Below the pieces are notes generated by a model. That model saw only the letters and a program-made list of their open reading frames with translations. It was not told where the DNA came from and ran no database searches. A DNA stretch of 64,000 bases. Source: Dactylonectria macrodidyma (Eukaryota; Ascomycota; Sordariomycetes; Hypocreales; Nectriaceae). A program made the position numbers and the translations under genes. The DNA lies in contig JAGMUV010000016.1 in NCBI GenBank assembly GCA_020744425.1, positions 1,364,001 through 1,428,000 on the forward strand, read 5' to 3'. Below, in pieces: positions 10,185 to 20,748 of the stretch (its first letter is position 1; each line of letters begins with the position of its first letter).

Positions 10185-10212
10185 CAGTTACATGCCAAAA
10201 GTCTGACCCCAC
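10185..10212 (+). repeat. Left terminal inverted repeat of the Tc1 element
   Basis: 28 bp, the exact reverse complement of 11545-11572, preceded by the TA target site. Confidence 0.92.
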
Positions 10213-10329
10213 CCACACCAAATGCATCATCCTGCATTATGACCACGTAACTTCACTTACACATTTCTCGGCCAAATGAAGTCCAATTTTAATAATAAAT
10301 ACATCATGTGAGAGCCCTGACTTCCCTGA

Positions 10330-11467
10330 TCAATATTTTGTATACCACCCCCGGGCGCGGATGCAGGCTCGCAGCCTCTCTTTAAGTGAATTGATGCATG
10401 CCAAAATCTGCATCTGTGGAATTGCCCTCCACGCGTCTTCAATGCAGCGTATGAATTCTGCTCTGTCTGCCTCATTGTTTTTAAGACTATGAAGATGAGG
10501 GAATTGCCTGCGAATCTGTCTCTTCAGAATGCTCCAAACGTTCTCAATGGGGCTTAAATCTGGGGAATGGGGTGGCCAGTCCATAAGCTCAATTCCGTGC
10601 TCTAGCAGCCATCTCATAGTCTTCTCTGACCGATGGATTGGTGCGTTATCTTGCTGAAAGACACGGGTGCCGTCATAGTAAGGAAGAAGTCCCTCTTCGA
10701 GTGTTTTAATGTAACTCTTTGAAGAAAACCCGTTCCTCCGGGCGTTCTCATCGCGTGTCATAAGGATAATCGGTGTACGGTCTGTCTTCCACATTGCCGC
10801 CCAGAACATCATAGAAATCGTGGGTTTTCCATGGTCTGCCTGATTCACCAGTTCCTTATTATACTTTTCATAAGGCTTCCGGAAGGCGTAGGCGTTGGGG
10901 TTGCTGCTTTTATTCTGAATAGAAACTTCATCGGAGTTTATGATCTGGACTAGTGAGCGGGTGGACACGTGCTCTAAATTCAAAACACCATACCTCTTTC
11001 AAATCTTCAATATCTTCAAGCCAAGCTTGACACCACGATAGCCTCGTTTTTGCTTTATCCTTATCAAGTTTTGGCCTCTCAAGAGCTTTCCATTTGCGCT
11101 GGTAATGGAAGGAAACAGCGCGCTGGACTGTCCGACGTGACACCCGGCCACCCATACTGTGGACAAGGGCGTCCCATGAGATCAGACGGTCCTGGCGGAT
11201 CAATCGTAAGATATACCGCCTCTCTACTCTATTAAGCTTATAGGGCCGTCCACTTCTGGTTCGATTTTCCAGTGTGGTGGAAGTGTTGAACTTTTTAGCG
11301 ATCCGAAGGACGGCCTTGTGGTCAGTGTAAAACTGATCCGCGACGTACCTCGCTGACTTCCCCTGGTGTAGCATGTGAACCATCACAGCTTTTGCTTCCG
11401 GAGGAAATTCATGGTTTCTTTGACGATTAGGACATATAATGTCGCCAAAACGACGTGGATTGGACAT
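10330..11467 (-). CDS. Tc1/mariner transposase, two exons
   Basis: Unspliced, the frame breaks near 10980. A GT-AG intron at 10993-10945 (49 bp, GTATGG...TCCAG) joins exon 1 (11467-10994, 158 codons) to exon 2 (10944-10330) in phase 0. That gives 362 aa and the expected family sequence across the join, DLKE-IINSDEVS. The N-terminal half is a paired helix-turn-helix DNA-binding region with a basic GRP-like motif (RTRSGRPYKL). The catalytic triad is D in NSDEVS, D in QQDNAPIH and E in SPIENVW; the last two are separated by 34 residues, hence DD34E. I chose the ATG at 11467; an earlier ATG at 11581 lies outside the terminal repeat. If the intron is not spliced, the gene is simply frameshifted. 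The enzyme cuts and pastes the element at TA sites. Confidence 0.82.
10945..10993 (-). other. Predicted 49-bp intron in the transposase gene
   Basis: 5' GTATGG, a CTCAC-like branch site, 3' CCAG. Removing it restores the frame and the conserved spacing before the first catalytic Asp. Confidence 0.65.
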
Positions 11468-11544
11468 CTCAATTGAAAGTTGTGGTGTGTGGAAGAAGGA
11501 GGGGGTGTCGCGGCCGTGTCGCGATTTTGACGCGGTCGCGTCGA

Positions 11545-11572
11545 GTGGGGTCAGACTTTTGGCATGTAACTG
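11545..11572 (-). repeat. Right terminal inverted repeat of the Tc1 element
   Basis: 28 bp, followed by TA at 11573-11574. Confidence 0.92.
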
Positions 11573-11574
11573 TA

Positions 11575-12993
11575 CTTCCATTCAGGCCGGAACGACGCGT
11601 TTGTATACCATGAGCTACTGTGGTCTATTGAACGAACAGAGTTAGGCAGCTGTAATGCAAGTTCCAAAACCGCACGTCGATCGATGTGCTGTGATAAAGA
11701 GTGACTCGAACACGTGGGGCACAATCAGACACCGGGGTTTAGCGCGTAGCTCATTCTCTCTTACACCCAACCGATGATTTACATTAGAGTGGGGGACAAG
11801 AGTTACGACACATGGAAGGTACTACTGAGTTCTAGTGGATACCTAGGAGTGCGTCGTAACTTTTGCACCCCCACTGTAGCACGACACACCTACGTACATC
11901 CGAGTTGAAACCTATTATTATACCTAACAGTTTCAGGCTCTTGAGCCTACTTGTCAAGCTTTCGGCGTCACACATACCGTGTAGTAGTTGAGGCAGTTCG
12001 TCATCTTCTATGACATCAGACAAATAGTTTGGTTGGGATGAGGCTAGCATGTTCGTTTAGTACGTTAACGAAGACAGGATTTATGCAGCTCAGATTTAGA
12101 TCAAGTTGAACAACCGGACAGAACAGATGGTACAACCAACATCGCTACGTAAATGTGTTTGAATATAGATCCCGTTTTCTATCGTCTGACATTGATTAAC
12201 ATCGCTGTACCGGTATAGACGTGCACCCTCAAATGAATGGCTTGAGAGGAAACGCAGAAACAAGGAGACGTTAGCACCAACTCTACGTTCTCTTCTGTGT
12301 GCAGGCTACCTACTGAGTCTGTGGGTGATTGTTTCTACAAGCTGTAATTACTCGTGCTCATGCGTGGGCAGACTGTAAACAGTGGTGAGACTGACGGCGC
12401 ATGGCCCTCCCTCGGACCAGAAATGTGACACGTAGGTTCTTGCATGCTATCTCTTTTCCTCTTTACCGTAGCCGGAACGCTCTACCCACTAGGAAGGTGA
12501 TGGACAATAACAGAGCATGTTGAACGTCATGAAGTGATTACAACCCAAGCACCTGGTTTTGGCCTATCACTGCCTGATTCATATACAGCGCTTATTGTGA
12601 TGTATCAGGTGGGTTCTAAAAATATCTAAAAAAAACCAGTTTTAGCAATCCAAGCTCTTTTGCACCGCAGGCACGTTGACCTAATCGGTTGCTAACAGAG
12701 CTCTCGTGGCCACACCTGAAAGGCGAGGGTGTTTCGTACGATGCCCCCCTGAAACGTGTATCAGGGAGGAAAGAGAGAATGAGCTGCGATATCTAGTGAG
12801 TAAGGATTTGTAATAGGATTTATTCTTTTAAACCTGACGCAGACAGCTGTGTCGATTCTTCTCTGACAGTCCGTGTTGAGTCAAGGGACTGCTGGCTCAG
12901 CTCAGCTCAGGAACACGAACCGTTGCGGCGTGTTTGTCGCTCACCGCGGCCAATTGAGCGAAGGCTGAACCCTGATGTTGCAACACGCCCAGG
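11575..12993. other. Intergenic; no gene seen
   Basis: About 1.4 kb right of the Tc1 element. Only short shadow frames occur and no repeat family was recognised. The last 100 bp are the 5' flank of the next gene. Confidence 0.45.
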
Positions 12994-13617
12994 ATGTATA
13001 AAATCACCTTGCCCGAGTGGGATGCACTTAAGTCTGGCAGAATGGATACCAGGGACAATATCGCCGAAGCGCTGAAACGCATCGATCTCCTGACGAATCA
13101 GGCCACTCTGCACGAACGCTACAAGCTGAGCCAGGCTCGCGAGATACTTCGGTCATGCATGGACAATGAGGCACTCTGGCACCAAGACCAAACCGCTTGC
13201 GAGAGAGCAAGAAAGCTCGTAGACTTCCTAGACATGTACTTGAGACGTCAAGTCGATTCGGGCGTCTGGTGGTTCGACGCCGATGGGTGTCTTGTTCCTA
13301 AAACAGTCGACACCGAGACATTACTGGAGAAATTTTCCGATGATGCCCTCGAGGAGGCGAATGAAATCTGCTATTTTCTCGGGGTCCCTCAGGAACGAGA
13401 GAAACCTTGGAGTGTGGTGGTTAACACGCGTACCACAGCGAGCGGGGGACGAGAGTTCGTCTCACGACAGCGTCGACCGGGGAGCGTATCAGAGTACGAC
13501 AGCGCAGACGGCGGCGATAAGGCAGAAGAGTCAGACCCGTTCACCGACGAGGAAGAGGACGAAGATGCAGGGTGGGGGGCGGACAGCAGTGCGGGACACA
13601 GGTGGTGGTATATGTGA
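12994..13617 (+). CDS. Hypothetical protein, helical with acidic C-terminus
   Basis: 207 aa from an ATG. The first 150 residues are rich in charged, helix-forming sequence (DNIAEALKRIDLL, ARKLVDFLDMYL), with two WW/W-rich spots. The last 50 form a low-complexity acidic tail (DPFTDEEEDEDAG). The family is not recognised. The stop codon falls inside the first of three 42-bp tandem repeats, so the tail length may vary between strains. No splice sites are needed. A protein of similar size with similar helical segments follows at 14439, but the two do not clearly align. Confidence 0.5.
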   Translation: MYKITLPEWDALKSGRMDTRDNIAEALKRIDLLTNQATLHERYKLSQAREILRSCMDNEALWHQDQTACERARKLVDFLDMYLRRQVDSGVWWFDADGCLVPKTVDTETLLEKFSDDALEEANEICYFLGVPQEREKPWSVVVNTRTTASGGREFVSRQRRPGSVSEYDSADGGDKAEESDPFTDEEEDEDAGWGADSSAGHRWWYM

Positions 13618-13725
13618 AGGCGAAGCGCAGGACGCGGACGCAGGTGGTGGTATATCTTAAGGCGAAGCGCAGGACGCGGACGCAGGTGGTGGTATATCTT
13701 AAGGCGAAGCGCAGGACGCGGACGC
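13600..13725 (+). repeat. Three tandem copies of a 42-bp repeat
   Basis: Units at 13600-13641, 13642-13683 and 13684-13725, plus a short degraded fourth. Units 2 and 3 read as identical. Unit 1 differs at TATATGTGAAGG against TATATCTTAAGG, and this difference creates the TGA that ends the preceding gene. Confidence 0.85.
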
Positions 13726-14438
13726 ATTGGTGGTAGCTACAACACAGGTTCAATAATGCGATGCAATGCAGTGCTCCTACCAGACACTACTCCTCCCTAG
13801 TACAGGATGGTGTGTGTAGTGACCCTAGTGGAGTGTAGCACTGTATTTGCTGAGGCTTGATCTTGCGCGCGGCAGTGCCAAAGGTCGAAGTGAGCGGCGG
13901 ACAATAGACAATAGGCAACTGAAACAACGTGTCGCTTCAATAGGCGTGCGATGTAATGACTATACGCTAGCTGGTATGGATGACTCGGGAAAACCCACAA
14001 ACAAATGTAACAGATCCATCGTTCTATTGTACTTGCTAATGCAGTCTGCTACATGTTCACTACACCTCTGAACAGCGCGCACATGTCCTCGATAGTATGC
14101 AGTCCATCCACAGCAACGAACGAGAACGCAGCGGCTGCCTAGAATATACACTTGCATGTGTATATGGATCTCGCAGAAGCCAACTGCTTTCAAGCGAACC
14201 TGGGTGTGATGAACAGAGACGGCTTCGCCTAAAGCCTGGATCCTTGAGAAGCAGATTGGCGTCATGGAAGCCGCACAACGCCTGCTACGGTGCGTTGCAC
14301 GGTCTTTCCATACCTCTGAGCAAGTGGTCATAGTTGACCTGCTCACCCAACGACAGATGTGAGTCGGCAGTGGCGGTGGTAGGTACTCACTAATAGCGAT
14401 TTAGTCTGTCATTACACGAGCTGTCACAACATCTAGAT
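13726..14438. other. Intergenic; no gene seen
   Basis: Overlapping short frames on both strands with no recognisable protein. No terminator or RNA gene identified. Confidence 0.45.
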
Positions 14439-15062
14439 ATGTCCATGAAGCGCACCCAAGCCCACTGCAATGAGCTGGAGAGAGCCCGGATGCTGGAGCT
14501 GTATGTCATTTCAGATATTCCTTGTCAAGTACCTACACACACCACTTACATATATCACTCACCCACTACTCGCCAAGAATTCTTTTATCGTTCACCTTTT
14601 AGTCACTTATCGCTTACCTTTTGCTCACTTGTCTTCGGCAGACATCAGGTTGACATGGTCAACACGTACTGCTTCGTCAACTACCCGGCAGCCATCCACG
14701 CCATCAGGTGGAGATTGAGCAAAATCAGGGACGAAACCGAAACACCGAAGTCGACCGACCCTGAGCACTACTGTGCGAGGTGCGAAATCGTGTGGCCCGT
14801 CCTCGATCTAGTGGATCAGGACAGTCCGGATGGACTGCTGTGCCCAAAGTGCCGCGAGCTCACCGCTCTGCTCCAGAAGGAAGACGTTTCGGCCGGCCTT
14901 TTTGCTGATCTAGGGTTCTTTGAGCTCCGCCTCCGCGAAGTCGATGAGACTACACTTCCAGATTCGTCCTTCTGGGCTGCGTACAGGATGCTCCAGGAGA
15001 GGGAAAGGATCCAGCAAGGAACTATTAGATGGCATGGCACTGAAAGGGGGACGTTAACGTAG
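14439..15062 (+). CDS. Hypothetical zinc-ribbon-like protein, two exons
   Basis: The ORF is open throughout, but 14501-14641 has a canonical intron: GTATGT at the 5' end, GCTCAC branch-like sequence, TTCGGCAG at the 3' end, 141 bp. It is a multiple of three and would encode an odd pyrimidine-derived stretch. Splicing joins RMLEL to HQVDMVNTY and gives 160 aa. The product carries CARC and CPKC about 25 residues apart, a four-Cys zinc-ribbon-like arrangement, within mostly helical sequence. The family is not recognised; nucleic-acid or protein binding is possible but unproven. Retaining the intron would give 207 aa. Confidence 0.5.
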   Translation: MSMKRTQAHCNELERARMLELYVISDIPCQVPTHTTYIYHSPTTRQEFFYRSPFSHLSLTFCSLVFGRHQVDMVNTYCFVNYPAAIHAIRWRLSKIRDETETPKSTDPEHYCARCEIVWPVLDLVDQDSPDGLLCPKCRELTALLQKEDVSAGLFADLGFFELRLREVDETTLPDSSFWAAYRMLQERERIQQGTIRWHGTERGTLT

Positions 15063-15460
15063 TGTGCCTCGGAAAAGACTAAGACACGGGATGTTAATGT
15101 ACAGTACAGTATCATCCACAACAGAAAATGCAAAAAAGGTTCTGTCCGCCATTCTAACTAAAGAAAACTCAATGGGGGGTCATGTACACTAGTACGGATA
15201 CTTGGCCGTCAGAGCTAGCTAGCTACACATTTGATCCTTGCCTTCGTACGCACTCTCCACTCCGTCATCCGGATCATCATAGCTCAGTGACGCTCTCCGA
15301 CTTCAGTAAAAGCCAGGCAAAACAATAGTCGCCTTCCTCACTGAGTCAATCGTGATGTAGTCAGTCGGTGCGTTTAGCTTTCGTCGCGCCCCATGTCTTA
15401 GCGCATGCCTCCCGACCATCGTTTATAAGAAGCGAAGGTCAAAAGTTTCCATGTGAATCC
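15063..15460. other. Upstream region of the patatin gene
   Basis: About 400 bp. An open frame in the patatin reading frame extends back to a GTG at 15368, but no ATG occurs before 15461. Confidence 0.4.
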
Positions 15461-18400
15461 ATGAGTTGTGGTCACACGGAATGGACTAGAGTCATTAGGC
15501 AGGACAAGGAACGCCTGCTTGTTCGGCAGAGCGGGAGGCTCAAGGCTCTGGTCGACCAGCTGCCGCATCCTGATACCCAAACGCCGTCGTTCGTACTCAC
15601 CTTCACCTGCGGGCCTCTGCGGCAACAAAGAGGCACCCGGAAGCGTTCCGCAGCTGCGGCGTGTAGCACTGTCCACCTTGATCTCGAGCCTCACTCCGTC
15701 GCGAGTCCTAACCCGGTCTTTCTGGCCACGTCGTTTCTGTCTCGGACGAATGCCACAAGGCCTCCCACCCATGGCTCGCACCGTCTAACACCTCCCCGCC
15801 GATGCTGTTCCATCATAAGCGAAACGTCAATTTCACTCGAGCCACACGTGGCGCGAGCCAACGCTCAGCTTCAAATACTTTTTCCCTACATCGACGTCAT
15901 CTGCTTCCGGTGCTCGAGCCGACAGTCTCTGGCTCTGCTCATGGAGCAGTTTGCTTGCTTTCGGCGTTCCGCTCTTTGGACCCAGGACAGGTCCCGGCTG
16001 GCTCCCGAACTCTTGGTCATCCTCACTAGCGACAGGGTGAGGGAGAAAGACGTCCGAAGGGTGCTTGAGGGCTCCTTGGACAGCTGGATGCTCCGGCCTT
16101 CTGCGTTGACGGTGACGCGCTCTCGTGCTTTCGGCGGCCGAGACAAAGGGAGAGACGAGGATCTAGAGACGGTCAAGCTCACGCGAAAGCTGCTGCAGAG
16201 GACCAGGACTCGGAAGAGTGACTTTGGCCTGCTCTTCTCCGCCCACCATCTGATGGCCCTTGTTGACGCGTCTTTGCGGCGGGACCAGCCATTTCCGGGA
16301 TATGTCAAGCTATCCAGGACCGCCCGCCCTGTGGCTCCGAACCTGTCTCAGCACTTGGGAAACTTCATCGCCCTCCTAGATCAAGGTCAGGGCCTTGGCG
16401 AGTTCGCCACAGATGCCATCGCCGCGAGTTTGTTCCTCGATCATTACGCACCAGACATGCACGGTACGTAGAGTGTTTGGGCTATTCCACACCAGCAGCC
16501 ACATGTAGACTGACAATGAGCCTAGCTTTTCCGCCGCGTCTCGTGTTCCACGACCTACATCGCGACGCCTGCTCGGAAGCCTTGAGAATCGGGAACAAGA
16601 CTCCGGCCCAGACCAAACCCGAGTCCGGGAGCAGCACCGGAATCGTAGACTCTGACACCTTCCTCGAGTCCATCGTAGCAAGGATGGACGAACTGCATAG
16701 CTCCGGAGAACCAGCAGTCGCACTGCACGCCAAATATTACCACAAGTATCAGGATCAATGGCTCTCTCTTAGGACCAGAAACACATGTCTGCTCTGTATC
16801 CAAAGAGACCCCCAATACGAGCTCCCCTGCCGCCACAGCATCTGCGAGCACTGCGTCCGAGTCTTCGGTCATACCTCGGAGGAGGGACCCAGGTTCTTCG
16901 CCGTCCTCCATTGCTTCTTGTGCGGAGCCGACGCAGGATTGCACGTGCGTGTACGACCTCCCACCGCCGGTGTAGGGGTACTGTGCATCGACGGCGGTGG
17001 TGTTCGAGGCATCATTCCCACCACAATCCTGGAGCTCCTAGAAGAGGAGATTGGCTTGCCCATCCCAGTTCAGGAGCACTTCCAACTATGCGCCGGAGTC
17101 AGTGCCGGTACGTTCCTCTGCTTCCCACCTTTTCCTTTCCCGTTATCCCCCAAACACGAGTAGCTGTGGCAGGACAGGGCAGGACAGGGCTGGACTGGAC
17201 AGGACTGGACAGGACTAGACCGTACTGACATGGCAGGCGCCCTGGCTCTCTCCACCCTGTTCCTCAACGGTTGGACAGCAGCGAAGTGCAGCCGCGCATT
17301 CGAGGCCTTTGCCAGAACAGTCTTCCGTCGTGGCCAGTTGACTGGACTAGCCGGCATCTCCCAACTGTGGACTATCGTCAACAACGCCCTCTACGACAGT
17401 CTGCCGCTGGAGGTGACGCTCAAGGCCATCTTCGATGCCACCACTAGCATGACATCTCCGTCGTACGCATCCACCATCGCCGCGAAGCTGGCGTTGGTGG
17501 TCGTCCCAATTCGAACCTCGGATCCGCTGCTCATCACAAACTACAACGGGGTCGGGGACATGTCCGAGAGAAATGGTGCGTGGACTGGTCTCCCCTCCCA
17601 TCTAGCAAGAGTGTCCTCGCTAACCGAGACAGGCTACGACGTGTACCGCGGCGAGGAAGGCTTAGCAGTATGGGAGGTGTGAGTCGCGCCGACAGTTGTG
17701 GTCTTTGTCGATGCCAATGCTGACTTTAGAAGAAATCGCAGCTGCACGGCGGCGCCAGCGTAGGTATCCTTGATCTTCCTGTCCTTGCGCGTAGACCTCT
17801 CTACCACCCTCTTCCATTACAGTCTCTCTTGCAGCATACCTCTCCCGTGAGCCTCAGCTAACCCACCAGAAGTTATTTTACCCCCAAGCACATCGACGGC
17901 GTAGGCCTGCTCCAGGATGCCGGCGTCATACAGAATAATCCCATAAACTTAGCCCTCTCGGAATTGCGTAGCCTGTACCCAGCCAAACCCCTCCCCCAGT
18001 ACCTCATCAGTCTCGGAACCGGCATCTTCATGGAGAGCGCAAGCCGTGAACGCGTGCCAGGCAAGAGACTCGGGTACTTCAAGAGGCACTTTCTCCACCG
18101 CCTGTTCAAAGCATACATGTCGCTTCTAAGCGGCAAGAAGACCATGGACGACTTTGACAGGTCCACCAAGACATCCCCGCTCTTCGAGAGGTGCATCCGC
18201 CTCGACGCCGTCGTCCCGGGCCCCGCAGCCCCGCTGGACGACGCGGGGTCGGTGCCGCGGCTAAAGTGCTCCGTACACCAGGACCGACTGCTTCAGGACG
18301 CCATCTGCGCATTGGCGAAACGCATCATCGCCAGCCTGTTCTACTTTGAGCTAGACGCCATTCCAAGCCGGCGGGGTACTCAGTTCCGAGGATCGGGCTG

Positions 18401-18725
18401 CATCAGCTGCCTGTGTAGAGCCCCCGACGAGGCTCTGCCTGCCCTGAGGCAGAAGCTTGTCCAGTCGTCAGCCGTCTTCAGGGTGAACGGCTCCATAGTG
18501 CCTGGTATGTTGTCGGGTGCGTCCTTCTGGACCTCCTGCGGTAACTTTAGGAAGAAGATCAAGTTCACGAGCGGTGATGCCACCATCTCCATCACTCTGC
18601 AGCAGGGGTCTCCAGAGTACCCGATCAGCGGGTCCCCGTTTCGTCTGTCGGAGCTGGTTGAAGCGCAGCAGCTAAACGCACACTTTGGCCGCTCGGACCA
18701 TCGGGAACGCGGACGTTGGGCCTAA
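15461..18725 (+). CDS. Patatin-like phospholipase with an internal RING-like finger, six exons
   Basis: Exons 15461-16463, 16526-17107, 17237-17575, 17633-17678, 17730-17759 and 17873-18725, all GT-AG with CTAAC or CTGAC branch motifs, keep one frame of 951 codons (950 aa). Residues about 1-410 match nothing named and include a helical region with an ILFPYIDVICF strand. A C3HC4 RING-like set lies at C422, C425, C436, H438, C441, C444, C464 and C467. The patatin domain follows: oxyanion loop GGGVRG at 491-496, nucleophile GVSAG with Ser527, and the catalytic Asp in LQDAGV (D682; the usual motif is DGG or DGA). The Ser-Asp dyad is complete, so lipid acyl hydrolase activity is expected. The last 250 residues are a C-terminal extension. 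Relatives exist in filamentous fungi as calcium-independent phospholipase-like proteins. The start could move if an upstream exon exists. Confidence 0.82.
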
Positions 18726-19062
18726 TGCCTCACACGCACGCATACACCTGTCCCAGACGACACTCGACACGACATCACGCATGGCACGACGCACGACATG
18801 TGGAGAACGACATTAGGGAACGACATGTTAGAGGCGGCCGGTGGGTCTGCTACACCGTATGTGTCGGTCATTCAGAGTACCAGTAGTACGTATCATCGCG
18901 CATGTCAATAGTGCGTCGATCGTGGAAGTCGAAAATAGATTGTCAGATTCCTTTCCCGTTGTACCCGTCCTTTGTCAACCTTGGTCGTCGTAATCCCCAG
19001 TTGCCCGGAGACACACATGTGTCTCTTGTGCCCCACTCTCGCAATGCCAAGGTGTCGCTGGA
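18726..19062. other. 3' flank of the patatin gene
   Basis: About 340 bp with CACGACAC-type short repeats (18770-18820). No gene seen. Confidence 0.45.
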
Positions 19063-19439
19063 TGTTGGATAGCTTAGGTGACCACTGTGATTGACCCCGT
19101 AACGTGTGTGTGTATTGTGTGTGTTCTGTCCTGGCTCCCGCCCCTTACGGTCAGGGAGATCTGGCTATTCCTAGCTTCCTAATACGTCCTAGCCTAGCGA
19201 GGGCTCGGCGTCTCACGAGTCTAGGGGGGTGCAACATAGGATGTGGCCAGAAGAAATTGAATTGAGCTACTTCTTCTATCTAAGAGAGTGACGAAGGTCG
19301 GTCTCTTATACCTATGTCCAATCTGCCAATATCATAGGCAGCAGGCTGCTGCCTGATACTAGTCGTGGTCGTTTACTCTCATCGTGAACAAGTTCACGAT
19401 GAGAGTGATCCTTGCCTCATTTCCATCCTCATTCCAACA
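19063..19439. repeat. Probable solo LTR of a second copia-like family
   Basis: A 377-bp segment starting TGTTGGATAGC and ending CATTCCAACA, the same kind of termini as the intact copia LTRs (TGTTGGATAAC...ATTCCAACA) but with unrelated interior. It contains a perfect 15-bp hairpin (19375-19389 with 19392-19406, 2-base loop) and a GGCAGCAGGCTGCTGCC palindrome. The flanking bases show no clear target duplication, so it may be old, rearranged or a chance pairing of ends. Confidence 0.5.
19375..19406. repeat. Perfect 15-bp inverted repeat
   Basis: ACTCTCATCGTGAAC, two bases, then its exact complement GTTCACGATGAGAGT. It lies inside the probable solo LTR, where the intact copia family also has a hairpin. 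Confidence 0.8.
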
Positions 19440-19499
19440 CGGCGAGCCCTCCCCGATTATTCCACGTGACCACCCTGCGCCTAGGCTTTCCAACGTGGT

Positions 19500-19600
19500 C
19501 CAATTTCACAATATTATTTTATCTTTAATATAATAATTTTTTAAAAAAATATCATTTTTAAATTCATTAACTAACGTTATATATATATACTAATATCAAT
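19500..19600. other. AT-rich block
   Basis: About 100 bp almost entirely A/T (TTTAATATAATAATTTTTTAAA and ATATATATATA runs), much lower in GC than its surroundings. It adjoins the probable solo LTR. Nothing codes here, nor in 19601-19960. Confidence 0.6.
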
Positions 19601-19960
19601 TGCGATCTGGAATTCGCGAAGAGTTAAATTGCGACTTGGAATTACGATGAGCTTAGACTGCGAAGACCCTTATGAGGCTTTTAATACAACCCTTCCGATA
19701 TCTGACTTTTCTACTGTCACTGGACTCTAGCTTCCAATATCTCTCTTTAACATCTTAGCTTTATACACCTAGCTTTGACTTTTGCCAACGTCCATGCGAG
19801 CACCCTGCTCGAAGGACACGGGCTCCACTACCACCTCCAACCATCGCCCGCTGTCACCCCGCACCGGGTTGTCTGCTCATCCTACAGCGCGAGAAGAACC
19901 CCTATCGGGATGCATGTGGCTTGTCGGCTTCAAAATGGCGCTGCCATCGGCTTTGTCGTG

Positions 19961-20748
19961 TCAGCTGTGGAGTTTGAGGCGAATGCAGTTGACCGTTACG
20001 GTAGGAGTTTGCCCGCGGTGTGCTGAGATTCCGCCTTCTTTCGCCTCGCGAGGCACCCTGGCTCCGGTCGCCGTGCCCTGCGTCGAACTGGCAAACAGCT
20101 CCATCAAGATCTTCGCTGCTGCTTCCGCTTCCTTCGCCTCCATAAGGTCAGATTGTGTTGCTGGGCTCTCGGGCAACGGAGAAGACCTACCCGGCTCTCT
20201 TGTAGGACTGACCCTCAGCATACTACTCTGGCCGTGCAAGTTGTCGGTGGCTCTGCCGCCGGATTCTAGTACACGCGGGTCTATCGTCCCGTAGGTTTCG
20301 TGGAGGTTCGTCTCGTTCACTTCTCTCCCTGGAAGGATCGGTAAACCGAACACACATGTTCCTAGAGGCACTGAAAACTGTCAACCGACATCGCTTGTTG
20401 GCGCATGCAGCGATACGATTTCACCTACGGTGATGCGTCGGCGCGACGGCCTGAATCCTTGGCCGCTGAGCGTGCTCTATCTACAATTTGTTCGCCTCGT
20501 TCGATGAAAGGCGAGATTGTAAGATAGGCTGAGGGGGGAAGTGGCCAGACAAGAGGAGGGAGCGGTGGCGAGAGCGACGGCGGCGACGGCGGCGGCGGAG
20601 AGAATGAAAGAGGTGAAGATAGATGTGAGGGCGGAGTCAGAGGCGGAGGCGGAGGCGAGGGTAGAGGCGAGAAAATCTGTGTCATGTCTTGCCCTTCCTG
20701 CCATTCCTGCTCCGAATACTGTGGTTGTTTGGTGTCTAGGTTCATCAT
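19961..20748 (-). CDS. Hypothetical protein, probably two exons
   Basis: The first exon would start at the ATG at 20748 and run to about 20430. It encodes a Gln/Glu-rich start, a long Pro/Ser tract (about 50 residues) and a helix (SPFIERGEQIVDRARSAA). A GTAGGTG donor follows at about 20428, with TTGACAG or CCTCTAG acceptors near 20370-20385. The second exon ends at 19961 with a strongly helical Ala/Glu stretch (DLMEAKEAEAAAKILMELF). The exact acceptor is uncertain. The opposite-strand ORF over the same bases looks like a shadow. No family is recognised. Confidence 0.35.

Larger units (their letters stand above)
10185..11572 (-). mobile_element. Tc1/mariner DNA transposon (DD34E)
   Basis: A 1,388-bp element with perfect 28-bp terminal inverted repeats (10185-10212 and 11545-11572) starting CAGTTACATGCC. 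It is flanked by TA on both sides (10183-10184 and 11573-11574), the target duplication of this superfamily. It carries one transposase gene. Intact ends and a potentially intact transposase suggest an autonomous copy. It lies only 88 bp from the copia element. Confidence 0.93.

Noticed and set aside
19782..20294. 170-codon plus-strand ORF
   Set aside because: The minus strand over the same bases has the better helical coding sequence and an intron donor.
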